NCBI GenBank assembly: GCA_003667245.1
Contig: RCNN01000056.1
Span: forward strand, 1 to 64,000
DNA length: 64,000 nucleotides
Origin: Heterostelium multicystogenum
Lineage: Eukaryota > Evosea > Eumycetozoa > Acytosteliales > Acytosteliaceae
Reading direction: 5' to 3'
Shown here: positions 12,101 through 23,895 of the stretch, one piece after another
How the letters are laid out: every line of letters starts with the position of its first letter
Numbering within the stretch: the stretch's first letter is position 1
The notes under the pieces: model-generated
Databases searched by the model: none
What the model was told of the DNA's origin: nothing
Seen by the model: only the letters and a program-made list of their open reading frames with translations
Program-made: the position numbers and the translations under genes

Positions 12101-15100
12101 TACTCAGACTTACAGGTAGATCTTCCATTGCCTCTACCCCAGTCGCCAGTCCAGCTGCTGGTCGTTTCAACCCGAAATCATCCAATGATAGACGTGAAAT
12201 TCAAACATCTTTTAGAAATCAATTATTTTTGGAATCGAAATCTGTGCAATCCATGGCACCAACACCAACAACCCTTTTTGGAGCAGAGTCAGTCAGTTCA
12301 TCTGACAAAAATAATACATATTCATTTGGAGCTATATCATTCAACACTAACGAAGAAGACTCAGTTTCAAGCTTCAAACCAAAACAATCTTTGATTTTTG
12401 GAAAGCAACCTGCTTCAGATATTGCCACACCTTCGAAGCAAACTGCTTTACCTAAATTGCCTGAACCTGAGCCTTCCAAACAGATCACATTTAGCCAGCC
12501 ATTCTCCATTACAACAAAACCACTCAAGCCCGGACAATGGCAGTGTGTATGTTGTGAAAAGGTCAATGAAGCTAAAGATAGTGTTTGCGAACTATGCTTG
12601 ATTCCAAATCCTGAACCACCTACAGAGACACCTGCTTCCCAACAAACAAAACCATCTAATTTACAAACACCAACAACATTTGGATCCACATCAACTTCGG
12701 CACCTGTGAATTTTGGAGCAAATACCTCAACATCACCAGTTTTTGGCACAACTACCGCGCCTGTATCTTTTGGATCAACTTCTGGTGGATTCGTATTCAA
12801 TTCAACTCAAACATCAAAATCATCTACAACATTGTTCCCAGGTGAATCAAGCAAATCATCACTCAAAGAAGGTCAATGGAAATGTGCTTGTTGTGAGACT
12901 GTAAATGAACTTAAAGATTCATCATGTAACATTTGTATGGTTCCAAAGGCCCCATCTAAACCATTGGCAGGTTTATCAGAAAAGAAAGAGGACAAACCAT
13001 TATTTGGTTCAATTGAAAAGAAAGAAGAGAAGCCATTATTTGGAACAGTTGAAAAGAAGGAAGATAAACCATTATTTGGTTCAACTACTTTAGGAAATCC
13101 AACACCAGGTTCAAGTGGCTTCGCACCAACTTCTGGTGGATTCGTATTCAATTCAAATCAAACATCAAAATCCTCGACAACATTGTTCCCAGGTGAATCA
13201 AGCAAATCATCACTCAAAGAAGGTCAATGGAAATGTGCTTGTTGTGAGACTGTCAATGAACTTAAAGATTCATCATGTAACATTTGTATGGTTCCAAAGG
13301 CACCTTCTAAACCATTGGCAGGTTTATCAGAAAAGAAAGAAGAGAAACCACTCTTTGGAACAGTTGAAAAGAAAGAAGAAAAACCATTATTTGGAGCAGT
13401 TGAAAAGAAGGAAGATAAACCACTATTTGGAGCAGTTGAAAAGAAAGAAGAAAAGCCATTATTTGGAACAGTTGAAAAGAAGGAAGATAAGCCATTGTTT
13501 GGTTCAACTATATTCGGAAATCCAATACAAGCACCAACTACTAGTGGATTCACATTCAACTCTGCACCAGCAGCACCTGGAGGATTTGTTTTTAACTCCA
13601 CTCAACCATCGAAATCATCTACAACATTGTTCCCAGGTGAATCAAGCAAATCATCACTCAAAGAAGGTCAATGGAAATGTGCCTGTTGTGAGACTGTAAA
13701 TGAACTTAAAGATTCATCATGTAACATTTGTATGGTTCCAAAGGCCCCATCTAAACCATTGGCAGGTTTATCAGAAAAGAAAGAGGACAAACCATTATTT
13801 GGTTCAATTGAAAAGAAAGAGGAGAAGCCATTATTTGGAGCAGTTGAAAAGAAAGAAGAGAAACCATTATTTGGTTCAACTACTTTAGGAAATCCAACAC
13901 CAGGTTCCAGCATTAACTTTTTTGGTCCTCCAAAATCAAATCCATTTGGCGGTTTTTACAAACTTAGGAGAACAAAATCAAAATATCAAGATGAGTTTTG
14001 GAAAAGACTCAGAATCTGAAGATGACTCTGATGAGGATGATGAAGAAAATGAATACACTGATGAAGAAGCATACAACAGTGAAGAAGATGAGGAAGAGGA
14101 TGAAGAAGAAGATTATGAGAATGAATACAACGAAAATGATGAAGAGTATTCTGATGAATACAAACAAAACGATGACGATGAAGAAAGTGAAGAAGAAGAG
14201 GAACAATCAACTCATGAAGAAGAAGATAGGCCAAGACCAAAGGTTTCATTTGGAAGCTTAGATAATAATGCTTCTGAACCAAGCATCAATCCTTCTTCAA
14301 AGCCTTCACAGTCTGTATTTGGAAATCCATCTACATCTGTGTTTGGCGCATCCAACAAAACACCCAGTTCTGTATTTGGTGGATCATCAAACTCATCAGT
14401 TTTCGGAACAACACCATCTGGTACTTCAGTATTTGGTAAACTCAAATTCAAGCTCTGCAACACCAGCATCAGTATTTGGATCCACATCTACACCAACATC
14501 TACTTCAGTATTTGGCAGTACTCCTGCACCAACATCTGTATTTGGATCTACACCCGCAAAACCAACCTCAGTCTTTGGATCTACATCCACATCAGTATTT
14601 GGCAGTACTCCTGCACCAACATCAGTATTTGGATCAACATCTACACCAAACTCTACTTCAGTATTTGGCAGCCCATCTCCAGCATCATTACCAACGACAT
14701 CTACATCCACATCAACACCAAAATCAGTATTTGGCAGTACTCCAACATCAGTATTTGGATCTACATCCACATCAATACCAACCTCGGTATTTGGATCTCC
14801 AACCACATCTGCATCTATTTCAGTATTTGGTAATACATCCAATACTTCAAACAGTTCAGTGTCTGCATTAAGTGCTACTAATACATCACCAAATGAATCC
14901 CAATCAAATATAACTACACCAAACACCAATGGAACAACAGAAAAGACAGAATTGCCATCTATCTTCGGAACTAAACCCACCTTCTCTACCTCTTCAATAG
15001 TGGTAAATTCAACAAAACCACAAATTCCAATAGCTGAGACCAAAGAAGAAGCACCAAACGTATTTGGAGGCGTACCATCAGCTGTAATTGGTAAACCATC

Positions 15101-17406
15101 AACCTCTATCTTTGGTAGACCATCAACTCCACAGAATATCTCGATCTTCAATAATGTTGGAAATGTAACCCCTCCATCTGAGTTTGGCAGCAAAGTCGAA
15201 TCACCTTCGTCTGTTTTTGGAAATGAATCAGTATTTGAACCTCATCTAAGAAGCCATTTGGAGCTTCCCCAACTATAACCACAACCCCTTCTACTACAAC
15301 TCAACCAAAACCACAGTTCTTTGAAGGTGATTTTGCATCATCAATGAATACTCCAACACCTAGTTCTAACAAAGCTTCTACAAAAAATGAATCAAGTGAT
15401 GATGAATCCAGTGGTGATGAATCCAGTGGTGATGATGAGGAAACAGTTACAAGTTCGTCAGACTATACCCCAACTATACAACTTCAATCTTCATTCACTT
15501 TTAAACCAACCAGCTCTGAGGAAACAAAGCCTTTAACATCTGGATTGTGGTCAAGCAATGGATCTAGTTGGACCTCATCTCCAATCACTTCAACATCGAC
15601 AACAAATGCATTTGGTGGATCTGGATTTTCTGGTTTCTCATTTGGAACTACTTCCCACTCGATGTTTAATCCCACTCAGAAATCGGATGTAACCAAACCA
15701 GAGGAAAAGATTAAATTCTCTGATCCTAAGAGTGGATATGTATTTGGCTCAATAACAGGTAAATAGCTAATTTTATCACATGGTTAATTAACTAACCACT
15801 TTACTGGATAATTTAGGACCAACAAAAATTGAGACACCAGCTGCAAAAGAATTAGTTGATAAACCTGATATTTCATCAGAGAAAGCAGTAAAAGTACCAG
15901 CTGTTACACCAGTCGAAGAAGCCAAGGCTGAGGAATCAGTTGCTGTACCAGTTGCTAAACCAGTTGAAGAGTCTAAGGCGGAGGAACCAGTCGCTGCACC
16001 AGTTGGAACCAAGGTTGAAGTGCCGGTAGTTGCTGAGCCAGTTGAAGCCAAGGCTGAGGAATCAGTCGCTGTACCAGTTGAAATCAAGGCTGAGGAACCA
16101 GTCGAAGTCAAAGCAGAGGAATCAGTTGAAGCCAAGACAGAGAAATCAGTCGCTGTACCAGTTGAAGTCAAGGCTGAGGAATCAGTTGAAGCCAAGACAG
16201 AGGAATCAGTCGCTGTACCAGTTGAAGTCAAAGCAGAGGAATCAGTTGAATCCAAGACAGAGGAATCAGTCGCTGTACCAGTTGAAATCAAGACTGAGGA
16301 GCCAGTTGAAGAGGCTAAAGAAGTCAAAGTTGAAGAGTCAGTGGATGAGATATCTCAGATAGAATCAGCCAATGTAATTGTGGAATCTGATGAGGAAATA
16401 GACTCGCCCATAACAACTGCACAAGTCAAAGTTGAATCATTAATTCAACAATCATCTCAAAACAGATTCTACCAATGTAATTGTTGAATCTGATGAGGAA
16501 ATAGACTCGCCCATAACAAATGCACAAGTCAAAGTTGAATCATTAATTCAACAATCATCTCAAACAGATTCTACCAATGTAATTATTGAATCTGATGAGG
16601 AAGTAGACTCTCCAGTAACAAACATACAGTCAAATATTGTATCAGAAACTCAACATGAACCAACTCAAACAGAGTCCACCAATGTAATTGTTGAATCTGA
16701 TGATGATATTGATTCCCCAGTGACAAACCCAATATCCAAAGTTGAAACTCAATTTGAACCAGCTCAAGCAGATTCTACCAATGTCATTGTTGAATCTGAT
16801 GAGGAAGTAGACTCTCCAGTAACAAACATACAGTCAAATATTGTATCAGAAACTCAACATGAACCAACTCAAACAGAGTCCACCAATGTAATTGTTGAAT
16901 CTGATGATGATATTGATTCCCCAGTGACAAACCCAATATCCAAAGTTGAATCAGAAACTCAACAGGAGTCTCAATCAGAATCAGCCAATATCGTTGTCGA
17001 ATCCGACAAGGAAGCGGATACATCTTCAGTGCTTGACACCTCAAGTCCTGAAACAATAGAAAAACAAACATCAGATCCATATGATGAGTGCAAAGTAAAA
17101 TTTGATCCTTCACTTTTTACAAGTGGAAAGAAAAACCAACAATCAGCTCTCCAATCTCCACACTTAGGACTTGGATTTGCATTGGGAGGACTTACTACAC
17201 AACATCATCAAATTGATCGAAAATGTCTCCCACACTTAAAAGAAAATGATTCCGAGGATCATACAGCATCAGATAATGGTCAACAGCCTTCTTCTACAAT
17301 TGACCTTGGAACACCATCTTTTGCCGCACCAGAACAAATTGAATCCAATGAAACACTCCCAGAACCTCCAACCACAAGCGAAAACGACGAACAATCACAA
17401 CAATAA
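9196..17406 (+). CDS. Large FG nucleoporin with four RanBP2-type zinc fingers
   Basis: A multi-exon gene for a nuclear pore protein. The first exon seems to be only the ATG at 9196, spliced to 9295 (DQLNLKLKSTK). Further introns lie at about 9395-9476, 9812-9949, 10562-10610, 11541-11599, 11767-11829 and 15760-15817. The first half is helical and globular-looking (9300-12000). From 12000 it is Ser/Thr/Pro-rich with PLFG and SVFG repeats. Four zinc fingers of the pattern W-x-C-x2-C...N...C-x2-C start near 12532, 12871, 13216 and 13663 (GQWKCACCETVN, CNIC). An acidic block (14000-14230), a Val/Lys/Glu repeat block and an acidic repeat block follow, with the stop at 17406. FG repeats and RanBP2 fingers indicate docking of transport receptors and Ran, as in Nup153 or Nup358. 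Frame breaks at about 10755, 13955, 14439, 15242 and 16460 are one-base homopolymer changes, so I read one protein of roughly 2,500 residues. Confidence 0.85.
12815..13912 (+). repeat. Three near-identical zinc-finger/FG repeat units
   Basis: Units beginning near 12815, 13165 and 13609 each encode TTLFPGESSKSSLKEGQWKC, a RanBP2 zinc finger, PKAPSKPLAGLSEKKE, and then two to five copies of a short xVEKKExKPLFG block. DNA identity between units is very high, including silent positions, which points to recent tandem duplication or gene conversion inside the nucleoporin gene. The number of VEKKE-PLFG blocks differs between units. Confidence 0.9.
14300..14860 (+). repeat. SVFG-type FG repeat array in nucleoporin
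   Basis: About twenty copies of a Ser-Val-Phe-Gly core separated by Ser/Thr/Pro spacers (for example TPTSVFGS). It is a cohesive FG region predicted to lie in the pore channel. One frame break (an extra A near 14439) interrupts it. Confidence 0.85.
15880..16340 (+). repeat. Val/Pro/Lys/Glu repeat (VPVEVKAEESVEAKTEES)
   Basis: Tandem, imperfect repeats of about 54-60 bases within the nucleoporin coding sequence, encoding charged repeats such as EESVAVPVEVKAEE. They are likely disordered. Confidence 0.8.
16340..17000 (+). repeat. Acidic STNVIVESDEEIDSPVTN repeats
   Basis: Five to six copies of an acidic unit of about 35 residues with the core NVIVESDEEIDSPVT, arranged so that pairs of adjacent copies are nearly identical at the DNA level (compare 16570-16740 and 16760-16935). 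This suggests block duplication. Confidence 0.85.
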
Positions 17407-17635
17407 ACACACACTAACCACAACAGAATCTTGAAAAATTCTATTAAATTTTTGAGAAACTAAAGTGGATGTCATTTTAGCAAACTAAACAGACTTAGTT
17501 CAATTTTAATAAAACCAATTTATTATTCGCTGTATTATCTGATTCTATTATTATTATTATTTATTATTTATTTATCGATTGTATTACTATTAAAGGATCA
17601 GTGTGTAGCTATAGCATTTTAGTTTGTTTAAATAA

Positions 17636-18844
17636 ATGGGAAAGAAAATAATAATAAATCAAATCGAAATGGCAGTGATCAAAAACAACAGGATAGAAGA
17701 GTTAAAAGAGCACTGAGGCAAAGAGCAGATAGATTAAAACATGGTGTATGTTGATAGACTTATCGATCATTGAACTGTTTGTGCTTATTTTTATTAAACA
17801 ATAATGAATTTAGGACGCAAAATGGAAGCAATCATTCAATCTATTTTTAGAACAGTTAGAGCCACAGGGATTCACCATTAAAGATGTTGCTGGCGATGGT
17901 AATTGTTTGTTTAGAGCATTTGCAGATCAGCTTGAAGACAATCCCGAACTACATATGAAATATCGTCAAAATATTGTGACCTTCATTGAGAAGAACAAAG
18001 ACATGTATGCACCTTTCATTGACGACGAAGAGGGTGAGACTTTTGAAGATTACATTGCAGAAATGCGAAAGAATGCAAGTTGGGGTGGAAACATAGAAAT
18101 ACAAGCAGCTTCACTTATATATCAGTGTAATATTACTATTCATCAATTCAATCAACCGCGATGGGAAATCATCAACTATGTCGGTAGCAAATACAAGATG
18201 ATTCATCTGTCGTATCACAACGACGAACACTATGCTTCTGTCAGACCCATACATCCAGCAACACAGAAAACGAAGGAAGATGGACCACCAACACCCTAAT
18301 ATGAATGCTGTTGGAAATACACATACATCTGAACCCTCGAATTATATTGATGATGTAACTTATGAGATCATGAACGCAACAGGAGTAACCAGTACAAAGA
18401 TGATTAGGGAAGCACTTGAAGATTGTGATGGTAATATGGAAGCTGCAATCGATTACCTCATCGCCCTTTCATCAACAATGGATATGAGCAGCAACAGTGA
18501 CAACGGTACTACAACCACTACAACCACAACAACCAGCTCTAGCTCTAGCGCCAAGGGTAAAAAAGAATCCAAGAATCCATACAAAGGAGTAAAGAAGAAA
18601 GAAAAAGAGGCTGCAGTCGCTTCAGAGAAAGAAAACAAGTAAGTTGTAACATATGCTAACTATATCTATTTTACTTATTGTTCTTTGTTTTTTAAATAGT
18701 TCAAACAATCTATCAAACAAAGAAAGAAAGGAACAACGTAGAGCTGAAAAGGAAAATGAAAACAAAGCTAAGGAAAGACAAAATCATCATATTGATAGAA
18801 ACTCTATCGTTGACGATACAATTGTAGATTTTAGGATCACTTAG
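17636..18844 (+). CDS. OTUD3-like deubiquitinase (OTU domain plus UBA-like domain)
   Basis: A three-exon gene: exon 1 17636-17745 (Lys/Arg/Gln-rich start), intron to 17813, exon 2 17814-18638, intron 18639-18699, exon 3 18700-18844. The OTU cysteine protease domain has GDGNCLFRAFADQLE (catalytic Asp and Cys) and the catalytic His in YHNDEHYASVRPIHP. A UBA-like helical segment (YEIMNATGV, IREALEDCDGNMEAAIDYL) follows, and then a basic C-terminus, NKERKEQRRAEKENENKAKE, close to the tail of animal OTUD3. OTU enzymes of this class cleave ubiquitin chains. Two one-base breaks are inferred: a missing A near 17650 and an extra C at 18294-18296. The domain assignment is strong; orthology to OTUD3 is inferred from the layout. 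Confidence 0.9.
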
Positions 18845-19105
18845 AATATAAGATTTTTAAACATGTTTATCTATTAGTTGGACCAATTTGGAATGGTTAA
18901 AATCTTCAATACAGGTTGTGGTTTACTCTGTGTTATGGTGTATTTCGGTAGTCTTTATCCTTGATGGTTAAAAGACATTGTAATTAATAAATCTTGATTC
19001 TTATAAACAATTTGTAACTTTTTTTTTTTTGAGACATATAACCATCTCAAATTCAAAAGAACTAGTTTATTGAATTCATTATTAATTTGGAAGTTTAATT
19101 ATATA

Positions 19106-19109
<4 letters not shown>
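18845..19109. other. 3' flank of OTU gene
   Basis: AT-rich sequence with a T tract at 19020-19030. No gene seen. Confidence 0.5.
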
Positions 19110-19136
<27 letters not shown>

Positions 19137-20115
19137 CCTAGAGAGCTCGTCTTACGTAGACAAGGTTCTCCTAAAGCACTTTATTTATATATGAATTTGA
19201 CACATTATATTGTAGTATACCAAGTTAGAAGCAGAATTTAGTTATCTTTCTAGGTGTTTGGGAGTATCAAAGACCATCCTATGTAGTACCAGTCTTTTTT
19301 GAACTTAGATAGTTTGTCTAACCATTTGTTGGTGTACATATTCTTATTATCCATGCTTTTAGCGTCGAGAATTGAGGACCTAATCAGTTTTCGATACTCG
19401 AGGAAGGCCAGCTTAGTTAGCTGAAGTTCTATACTTGTGGATATGTCTTTGGCTTCGAAGGGGTTGTTGTGGTTAAGCTTACAATGAGCAACCCAAACTT
19501 GATGCAACGTTATGGCGATAAGATTGCTGTATAGTGTGTCTTTGTTGGTGATGTTGACTGCTTCTAAGCACCAATTGATTTTGGTGCCTGTGAATTTTTG
19601 TAGAGATAATTCGATGAACGGTACTAATTTGGTTATGGCTGCACATTTGAAGAGATGATGTTCGGCAATGTTAATTGGATCTACATCGCAGAATACCACC
19701 GTCTTGTTGCACATGCAGTGTCTACAGTAAATCAGATCAGTGCTAAACAGCGGAAGACACCTTGCCACCAATTTGAACAACGTGTCTCTACCTTTCTGAC
19801 TTCTTATTTTAGCGATGGCTTCGAAGATATCAGGGAAATTAAATCCTCTGTCCTTAAGGTGGATTTGTCCATTGGTGAGCGTGGATTTGCGTTCGGTATT
19901 GGTTAAAAGCGCTAAAGTACATCCTTTTTAGCTCTAAGGGGACCTTCTGACCCTTCAAAGTTGTTGTCAAAGGATTATAAACTTGTGAGTTCGAGACATG
20001 TTCTAATTTTCTGGCTACAAGTTCCCACGCCTTTCTACATTTGGTGTATAGGGGGAGGGCGTTAAGTGATTATTTGTCAGGTAGTTTTTGCCAAAACCAG
20101 TGTGCATCGTGTTTG
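19110..20115 (-). mobile_element. 5'-truncated LINE (TRE-like) upstream of tRNA-Thr
   Basis: A degraded 3' half of a non-LTR retrotransposon on the minus strand. Recognisable protein starts at about 20112 (DAHWFWQKLP), passes an in-frame stop, and continues CRKAWELVARKLEHVSN. After a frame break near 19855 it reads FEAIAKIRSQKGRDTLF, a C-terminal zinc-knuckle-like segment CRHCMCNKTVV...HHLFKC, and ends at LPNT (19250). It finishes in a 27-base poly(A), seen as T at 19110-19136. The 5' limit is about 45-50 bp before tRNA-Thr. This matches the behaviour known for TRE5 elements of Dictyostelium, which insert about 50 bp upstream of tRNA genes. The sequence is related to, but clearly different from, the element at 44.9-49.8 kb. 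Confidence 0.8.
19250..19855 (-). pseudogene. Remnant of LINE ORF2 C-terminus
   Basis: An open stretch of about 200 residues holding the last part of a reverse-transcriptase ORF2 (the region after RT). It has a CxxC...H...C putative zinc-binding motif and FKKDWYYIGWS near the end; the full element at 44.9 kb has FKKDWNIFT at the matching place. It lacks the endonuclease and RT domains, so it is inactive. Confidence 0.75.
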
Positions 20116-20158
20116 GAAGATTATATAAAGATATTATTGGAATTGGGAAATTTCCATC

Positions 20159-20243
20159 GGCTCCATAGCATAGTTGGTTATTGTACTTCCCTAGTAAAGG
20201 AAGAGTTAGGAAGGGGTCACGAGTTCGAATCTCGTTGGAGCCT
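20159..20243 (+). tRNA. tRNA-Thr (anticodon AGU) with probable 11-nt intron
   Basis: The acceptor stem GGCTCCA pairs with TGGAGCC and the discriminator base is T. The T arm is ACGAG-TTCGAAT-CTCGT. The anticodon stem CTTCC pairs with GGAAG only if an 11-base intron is removed after position 37, leaving the loop CTAGTAA with anticodon AGT. This is the standard place for nuclear tRNA introns. The 5' half resembles other eukaryotic tRNA-Thr(AGU). The first T4 run, a likely Pol III terminator, is at 20277-20280. The neighbouring LINE remnant lies just upstream. Confidence 0.88.
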
Positions 20244-20254
20244 TTAAATATACT

Positions 20255-20270
20255 TTACCGCATGCGGTAA
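20255..20270. repeat. 16-bp perfect palindrome downstream of tRNA-Thr
   Basis: TTACCGCATGCGGTAA is a perfect 16-bp palindrome, GC-rich at its centre within AT-rich DNA, starting 12 bp after the tRNA end. It could be a protein-binding site or a Pol III transcript-end hairpin. Its role is unknown. Confidence 0.6.
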
Positions 20271-20436
20271 CTTAAGTTTTATCCGTTTTTTAATTTTTTT
20301 CCTAACTTGAATTTTGGTCCCAGTCTACATACGTGACGTCCATTGTTTTTAAAACTTTCTCTAAATAATAAGTTGAATACTGGATCTGATTAAAATAAAA
20401 AGGAATATAATAGATGTGAATTTGACGGGTCTTTAT

Positions 20437-23400
20437 TTACAAACTCATTAGATTCATTTTTAAAGTTTTTTGCATTCTTTCCTTCAATTCCTTTCTAAAC
20501 TTCAATGCCTGCATCAGTCTATCACATTCATTTATCTCTTCAGATATTTCTTTAGTAATGGTTAAGTTGCTTAAGAGTAATTCTTTTCCATTTTTGATGT
20601 ATTTAGATATATCTCCATTTGAAATCTTGAATCAACTTCAAAATGTATCCTAGTAAATTGGAATACTTGTGATTGTTTCCAACTTTATAGTCGACAGCTA
20701 AAAGTAGATCTAAAATATTGATCATCTTGACTCCATCAGATCCAGTATTTACTTTGTAGCCAAAAATGAAATACAACAAAGAAATAGATTGGATATTATC
20801 TATTGATGAATCTTTGGCCAGATAAACTTTAATGTTGGACTGAAGCTTTGATGTATCTTCATCAGAAAGAGAGTAAACTTTTTTTGGTTACGAAAAAGTC
20901 TTAATGACATTGCCAATAAATAAAGAACATGTTCAATAGAAGTTGAGAGTTCATTGCTACCTTTTCGAGGTAAGAAATGTTCAGAACTATTGAATGTCAA
21001 CTCTTGAAATGGTTCCACCAGATTGTATTCAGGATAAACATATGCCAACAACAATGAGAAGGCAAGTTGATATATAATATTATCATTAAATATCTCATTA
21101 ATTGCCTCTGCATTTGGAGTGAGTCTATCTAATCTGGCAGGAATTGGAACTGCATATTTGTTTGATGACTTTTGAACTTCATTGTAATGCACCAGTGCAC
21201 TAATGGTATCTCCTTTTGAGTAATCTTGATAGTAATAGTCGAATCTATCGTAATACTCTGGTTTTAGCCTCAAAAATTTATCTTTTCCATTGGTAAAAGT
21301 CATCTCATCCACCAGTTCATTACAACATGCATATGTAACTATATATTGTGAGGATAGAATATCGATGAATTCCCCTCTGGTAAAGTTGTTGGTAGCAATA
21401 AGATTCTGGACGAGATGATATCTTGCACTTCCGAATTCTTCAACACTGTTTCTAAACTGAAGAAGATTGATAATGAAAATAACCAATTCATTGGCAGCAG
21501 TATAATACTCCTCTGTTATTATATTAGTTAATTAAAATCATAGTTTTCGAACACTATATATATGACTTACTTGGCAATTTATAATTAGAGGTGAATGCAC
21601 TAATCAAGTATGTCAAAAAGTGCTTGGGACCTAAAATGGTTGCTAAGTATTGGATAGTAGTTTTATCCATATCCTTCATGATTGGATTATAATTATGGAT
21701 GGAATGTAGAACATAGGAGTTTCTATACCACAAACCAAAAGAAGATTGAAGAATCACAATTTGTGGAATTGTAGTAGCGTTGATTAAACTCAAAAGTTGT
21801 TCCATTGTGGCTTTTGATTTAAGATATTCCAACGGCTCTAGGTCCTCCACAACACAGAGGATTGGTCCAATCAACTTGCAAAGTGGATGATAGAATGAAA
21901 CACTATCAACTCCATTGATAATATCATATGAAGGAACAACAAATCTTAATTGTTAAAAATGTTAATAATGAAGTTTGAATGGTTAGCTCATATATTTAAT
22001 ACATACTTGTTAGTTGTCAACAATTTGATATTACTAAATTTATTGACTTGAGATAGAATCTTATCAATATACTTGTTGGGTGATACTGGGAAATAGATTA
22101 ATTAGATATCAAACTGCAGTTTGTATATTGTATGTATAGATTAAACTTACATTCTAATTTTTTAGTTGCTTTCACTAGTTCAATAAACATAGAAGGAAGC
22201 ATCATTTCCATTCTATTAAAATATGCTATGATGGGAAGCTCTATATCTGGTTTAGAGTTGGGCAATAATCTTTTGGAGGCACAAAAACCTTCAATGAGAG
22301 TCATCAATGAGAGTAGTTCATCGATCGGATATTCGGATGCATAGACGAATTTAGCTACCTCTGGAATAGCAAAGTAGTTGCCAATAAGGCCAATTTCATA
22401 TTGTTTTTTCCAAATACTTGTTGAAAGCGAATCTATCGTTAGGATTATTCATATCAAATATATCTTTCTTACTTAGTCTTTCTTTCTATATATATTAAGT
22501 AAAGATATACTGTTATTATAATTATAAATTGATGAATGTTATTGTATACAACTAACTTACACAATGTAAGATGATGATTGATAGTAAGTTTTTAGACTTA
22601 TCAGGATGTGTTAGCCATGGAATGACATGGGAATTGGTTTTTGAGTTGTCTGTTGGTCAAATCATGTCTGATTTCGTCAGATATCTCTTTGTATCTCTTG
22701 ACTATTTCCCCAGAGTATACAATACTAAAGAGTTTATGAGAGTACAATTGATTCAAGGCCACACAGATTAAATCAACTATTGTTGGCTCTTTGATGCAAA
22801 TATCTAACATAACAGCAATTGGACTCTCTTTTAGCATTGGTGGATAAGTGTTTTGATCAACACCTTCAATGTTTGACTCTGGTAGGAATGGCAGTGGCTT
22901 AGGATGGTTAATGTCAAAAGACTTTTCATCTAAAGACTGGAAACTAAACTCTTCAGCGGCTATCTTAAACAGAGGGTAGTTTGTTTTGGTCACCTCGTGA
23001 ATCCATAGAGCAATGTCAACGACTCTCTTTGACATGGCCATATTCTGGCCTCTAATTGTTAACAGTATTTTCATTTCATTCAAGAGAAAAGTAGATCAAG
23101 TATCTAATGAAGATTCTTGCATTCTTGATCGAGGGATGGATTATTTCTAAGGGCTCATTTGAAGTATGATTGCAACAAAACGACGAAGGGTTCATCAGAC
23201 CTTGGTGGCCACATTCACACCAACCACCTTGAGTCCTGACAAGGCTGTGACCTTTCTCTTTATGTTTGCCATCTTTCACGCAATCTTCACAAAGACCAAC
23301 ACCAAATCCATCACTACTGCAATCAACACACTTGTAAATAGTTTTATCAGTTTCTGGAATATTGGGTAGTGAACCAACACATTAGTATCTCTTTCAAAAA

Positions 23401-23680
23401 TAGTAATAAGGAGTATGATCATACGGTAGTTGCAATAAGGGAACACTTTGGCTTCTTTACTAAAGATGGCATCGAAAGACTTTGGAGATCCTAAGAATTT
23501 CTCAAAGATATAGTAGAGATCTTCCCATGTATGAATGGCTTTGAAAGCAGTGTTGTATTCAGAAAAGGTGAATCCTTCCTTTCCATAACCATAATTGAGA
23601 GTACCCAATCGATCGGCCAAGGCATTATACATATCGATAGCCTCACTTAACTGTTCTGCATAATCAGTATATGAAACCAT
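20437..23680 (-). CDS. UBR-box E3 ubiquitin ligase-like protein lacking the RING end
   Basis: A multi-exon gene related to UBR1/UBR2 N-recognins, which bind destabilising N-terminal residues of proteins. The start is ATG at 23680 (MVSYTDYAEQLSEAID). The UBR box at 23160-23340 reads YKCVDC, FGVGLCEDCVKDGKH, GHSLVRTQGGWCECGHQG and FCCNH, so the zinc ligands are present. Later parts match the UBR1 middle region: HPKPLPFLPE, SSFGLWYRNSYVLHSIHNYN, FTRGEFIDIL and FLRLKPEYYDRFDYYYQDYS. The last readable segment (SNLTITKEISEEINECDRL, ALKFRKELKERMQKTLK) resembles the helix that precedes the RING in UBR1, and the stop at 20437 follows at once. No RING or autoinhibitory domain lies beyond. Introns are at about 21520-21570, 21950-22006, 22090-22150 and 22440-22560. 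Several one-base breaks occur (for example an extra T near 23088). Confidence 0.75.
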
Positions 23681-23895
23681 TATATCTTAGTATTTGTATT
23701 GTGTACAATGATTATTCTAATCCAAAATAAGACAGACAGTCTGTGATCTATCCTTTTAAATACACAAAGTATTTAAAATCATCCATAAATATCTTTCTAG
23801 ATACATTAATTAATATCAAAGATAACAAATAATACTTTTATTTGATATTAATATAAATCCTTAAAAATCATCATTTTAAATCAGCAAAAGATTTG
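23681..23895. promoter_or_regulatory. Divergent intergenic region
   Basis: AT-rich spacer between the UBR-like gene (minus) and the small plus-strand ORF. It contains repeated ATTAATATCAAA-like words (about 23807 and 23845). No defined site can be assigned. Confidence 0.3.

Noticed and set aside
12219..16327. Long minus-strand ORFs opposite the nucleoporin
   Set aside because: They are antisense shadows of repeats; Val/Pro/Asn and Ser/Thr repeats mirror the coding strand.
12800..17000. CRISPR-like spaced repeats
   Set aside because: The repeats are coding, in frame and in a eukaryotic nucleoporin; no spacer structure.
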